This document shows positions 57,878-60,138 of a stretch of DNA of 60,138 bases, in pieces. Origin of the DNA: Planctomycetota bacterium. GTDB taxonomy: Bacteria > Planctomycetota > Phycisphaerae > Phycisphaerales > SM1A02. The DNA lies in the NCBI GenBank assembly GCA_016872915.1, contig VGYQ01000008.1:1-60138 (forward strand), read 5' to 3'. Position 1 is the stretch's first letter; each line of letters starts with the position of its first letter. A program made the translations under genes and the position numbers. The notes beneath the pieces were generated by a model. It was not told where the DNA came from, searched no databases, and saw only the letters and a list, made by a program, of their open reading frames with translations.

Positions 57878-60138
57878 ATGATCCACACACACGCCATTCT
57901 TCTCGCCGCATGCGGTCTCCTCCAGGCGACTGATCCCACTGCAACGCCTCCCGCAGCCGCCATGCTGCGCTATCCCGACATCAGTGGCGACCGAATCGTC
58001 TTCGCGTACGCCAATGGCCTGTGGACGGTTGACCGGAATGGCGGCACCGCGCAGCCCGTCGCCGATCCACCCGGCACCGAGGCGTTCCCAAGATTCTCAC
58101 CCGACGGGAAGTCGATCGCGTTCCTCGGCAACTATGAAGGCAACCGTGACATTTATGTCACCCCGATCACGGGCGGCATTCCAGGACGTGTGACCTACCA
58201 CCCCACCTCGGAGCTGCCGACCGACTGGATGTCAGACGGCCGCATTCTTTTCAGCGCAAGTGGTATGGGCACCTATCCCCGCGCGCCGCAAATCTTCGCT
58301 GTGAACGCCACCGGCGGACTGCCCGAAGAGTTTCCTGTTCCTTACGGTGCAAATCCCACGGTCAGCGCCGATGGGCGGTATCTCGCCTACACGCCGCACT
58401 CCACCGACATGCGCACATGGAAGCGCTACCGCGGCGGCATGGCGACGGATATCTGGGTGTACGACCTGAAGGAAAACACGGCACAGCGCGTCACGCAGTG
58501 GGAGGGCACAGACACCATCCCAATGTGGCATGGGTCAACGCTCTATTACCTGAGCGATGCGGGTCCAGAGCATCGCTTGAACATTTGGAGCTGTGATGCG
58601 CGCGGCGGCAACCGCAAGCAAATCACCAACTTCAGCGACTTCGATGTGAAGTGGCCATCGGTCGGTCCGGACGACGGCAGCGGCGGCGAGATCGTCTTCC
58701 AGCAGGGAGCTGATCTGAAGGTGCTCGACCTCGCCAACCGGAAGGTGCGCGTGGTGCCCGTGCAGGTGCCGGGGGCGCGCGCGCGACTGCGACCGCAAGT
58801 CCTTGAAGCGGGCAACTTCATCGATGCGTGGGACATCTCCCCTTCTGGCAAACGCGCTGTCGTCAGTGCGCGCGGCGACATCTGGACGCTGCCGGCTGAG
58901 AACGGCATTCCCAGAAATCTCACCGACACGGATGGCGTGTTCGAGCGCGAGCCGACCTGGAGCCCCGATGGCAAGTGGATCGCCTACTGCGGCGACAATG
59001 CGGAAGGTGGCTACGACCTCTTCGCGCTTTCAGCAGATGGATCGGGCGAGCGAAAGCAGTTGACGAAAGAGGGGACCTTCAAGAGCGATATCAATTGGAG
59101 CCCCGACTCGAAATGGATCGCATACGCCGGAAGCAACAACTCTCTCTATCTCGTGGACTTTGCATCGGGCGAGAGCAAGCTGGTCATCCGTGAGGCTTGG
59201 AACGACAACCCACCGAATCCGCGGTGGAGCCATGACTCGAGTTGGATCGCCTTCGCGAACAGCGATCCCACCGGCCGGTCGAACCAGATTTCACTCTTCG
59301 ACGTGGAGAGCGGGGAAACGCGCACCATCTCATCACCCATGTTCCCTGCAGGAACGCCGACCTTCGACCGCGCGGGCGAGTGGCTCTACTTCCCGAGCGA
59401 TCAGGAGTTCGCGGCTCGCTACGGATCCCTCGATACCACGTGGATCTACGACAACTCAGAAGTTCTGTTGGCAGTGCCCTTGCGGGCGGATGTGAAGGCT
59501 GCGTGGCAAGTGCTCGAGACGGATGAGGAAAAGCCGGAGGAGCCGAAGAAGTCCGCGGGCAAGAAGGATGGTCGCAAGAAGGATGGCGACAAGAAGGGCG
59601 GAGAAGAGGACGCGGACAAAGTGTCCACTCCAGCGGGTTCGTGGAAGTGTTCCGCAAAGAGAGCGGAGGATTCCATCGACTTCACGCTCGTCGTCACAAT
59701 GAACGAAGGAGACAAGGTCGCGGCGACTTTCTCAAGCGAACGACTGTCCGGCGATCTTGCTGGGTCCTGGGATGCCGCCGGCAAGTCGCTTCATCTGGAA
59801 GGGTCGAAGGATGGTGTGCGGTTTGTGGTGGATCTGACGTTCGACGGCAACTCGGTCAAAGGACGTGCGTCGGTCACGACTGAAGAAGGCGAGATGAAGT
59901 ATGAGATCACCGGCAGCAGATCCGCGGATGACGCGAAGCCCGCGGATGACGCGAAGCCCGCGGATGACGCGAAGCCCGCGGATGACGCGAAGCCCGCGGA
60001 TGACGCGAAGCCTGCGGATGACGCGAAGCCTGCGGATGACGCGAAGCCTGCGGATGACGCGAAGCCTGCGGGCGATGCAAAGCCCGCGGATGATGCGAAG
60101 CCTGCGGGTGACGCGAAGCCAGCGGATGATGCGAAGCC
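57878..60138 (+). CDS. Tricorn-like protease, N-terminal propeller part (truncated by window)
   Basis: 753 codons seen from ATG 57878, no stop before the window end. The signal peptide is short and hydrophobic (MIHTHAILLAACGLLQA). Then a TolB/WD40-like beta-propeller: repeated units such as YPDISGDRIVFAYANGLWTVD, RFSPDGKSIAFLGNYEGNRDIY, TWSPDGKWIAYCGDNAEGGYDLF and NWSPDSKWIAYAGSNNSLYLVD. A Lys/Asp-rich linker (about 545-590) follows, then a beta domain (590-680) and the 18-bp repeat tail. The pattern matches the N-terminal half of planctomycete tricorn-type S41 peptidases; PDZ and peptidase domains would lie beyond the window. Confidence 0.85.
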   Translation, partial: MIHTHAILLAACGLLQATDPTATPPAAAMLRYPDISGDRIVFAYANGLWTVDRNGGTAQPVADPPGTEAFPRFSPDGKSIAFLGNYEGNRDIYVTPITGGIPGRVTYHPTSELPTDWMSDGRILFSASGMGTYPRAPQIFAVNATGGLPEEFPVPYGANPTVSADGRYLAYTPHSTDMRTWKRYRGGMATDIWVYDLKENTAQRVTQWEGTDTIPMWHGSTLYYLSDAGPEHRLNIWSCDARGGNRKQITNFSDFDVKWPSVGPDDGSGGEIVFQQGADLKVLDLANRKVRVVPVQVPGARARLRPQVLEAGNFIDAWDISPSGKRAVVSARGDIWTLPAENGIPRNLTDTDGVFEREPTWSPDGKWIAYCGDNAEGGYDLFALSADGSGERKQLTKEGTFKSDINWSPDSKWIAYAGSNNSLYLVDFASGESKLVIREAWNDNPPNPRWSHDSSWIAFANSDPTGRSNQISLFDVESGETRTISSPMFPAGTPTFDRAGEWLYFPSDQEFAARYGSLDTTWIYDNSEVLLAVPLRADVKAAWQVLETDEEKPEEPKKSAGKKDGRKKDGDKKGGEEDADKVSTPAGSWKCSAKRAEDSIDFTLVVTMNEGDKVAATFSSERLSGDLAGSWDAAGKSLHLEGSKDGVRFVVDLTFDGNSVKGRASVTTEEGEMKYEITGSRSADDAKPADDAKPADDAKPADDAKPADDAKPADDAKPADDAKPADDAKPAGDAKPADDAKPAGDAKPADDAK
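59924..60138 (+). repeat. 18-bp tandem repeat encoding Ala-Asp-Asp-Ala-Lys-Pro
   Basis: Unit GCGGATGACGCGAAGCCC starting at 59924; 12 copies to the window end, the last missing one base. Copies 1-4 are identical (ending CCC), 5-8 identical (ending CCT), 9 and 11 carry Ala-Gly-Asp in place of Ala-Asp-Asp, and 10 and 12 carry GAT for GAC. Length is a multiple of three, so it preserves the frame. The block structure suggests recent duplication by slippage, and copy number may vary between strains. Confidence 0.97.

Noticed and set aside
59924-60138. 18-bp repeat as a CRISPR array
   Set aside because: Units are directly adjacent without spacers and stay in the reading frame of the exported protein.

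Overview
The window looks like chromosomal DNA of a GC-rich planctomycete, most likely of the Phycisphaerae type. This is an inference from several things seen together: an ECF sigma factor of the planctomycete kind, ribosomal proteins with long low-complexity tails, an ExbB/ExbD/von Willebrand cluster, a tricorn-like protease, very compact operons with ATGA/GTGA start-stop overlaps, and weak use of Shine-Dalgarno sites. There is no insertion sequence, prophage, integrase or CRISPR array.

Left part. Positions 1-5105 (minus strand) hold a six-gene overlapping operon: a von Willebrand A protein with a TonB-like N-terminal anchor, a secreted protein, ExbB, two ExbD proteins, and a large secreted protein cut by the window edge. 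Divergent from it, 5161-12595 (plus) carries pyrH, frr, a beta-helix/PA14 lipoprotein, nrdR, thrS and infC. infC appears to use an AUU start behind a roughly 400-base leader with perfect hairpins. From 12648 a strong promoter opens an arginine operon: argR-argC-argB-argF-argG-argH/NAGS fusion-argJ. It encodes most of the glutamate-to-arginine route in one transcript.

Middle. A minus-strand sigma factor with an unknown partner (20641-21769) and pheS (22194-23183) precede the S10-spc-alpha ribosomal cluster, which runs on the minus strand from rpsJ (39119) to rplQ (23242) behind a TTGACA promoter. rpmD, adk and rpsD are missing from their usual places, map and infA lie after secY, and both S14 and L36 are forms lacking most or all zinc ligands.

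Right part. A plus-strand group (39244-43909) encodes two exported proteins, a GT2 glycosyltransferase and an unknown, possibly BshC-like protein. It converges on a minus-strand group (43836-48890) of a YhaM-like nuclease, NAD(P)H-hydrate dehydratase, a transglutaminase-like protein and lysS. Divergent from lysS, prfB carries a +1 programmed frameshift at CTT TAA C and leads into a GH133 debranching enzyme, a GH63-type glucosidase, a hybrid histidine kinase and tRNA-Ser(UGA). The window ends inside a tricorn-like exported protein with a 12-copy 18-bp repeat.

Most promising leads: the TonB-like anchor on the von Willebrand protein next to ExbBD, the UAA-type prfB frameshift site, the glycosidase-kinase operon, the ArgH-NAGS fusion, and several genes with -10-like boxes 6-12 bases before the start codon, which suggests leaderless mRNAs.
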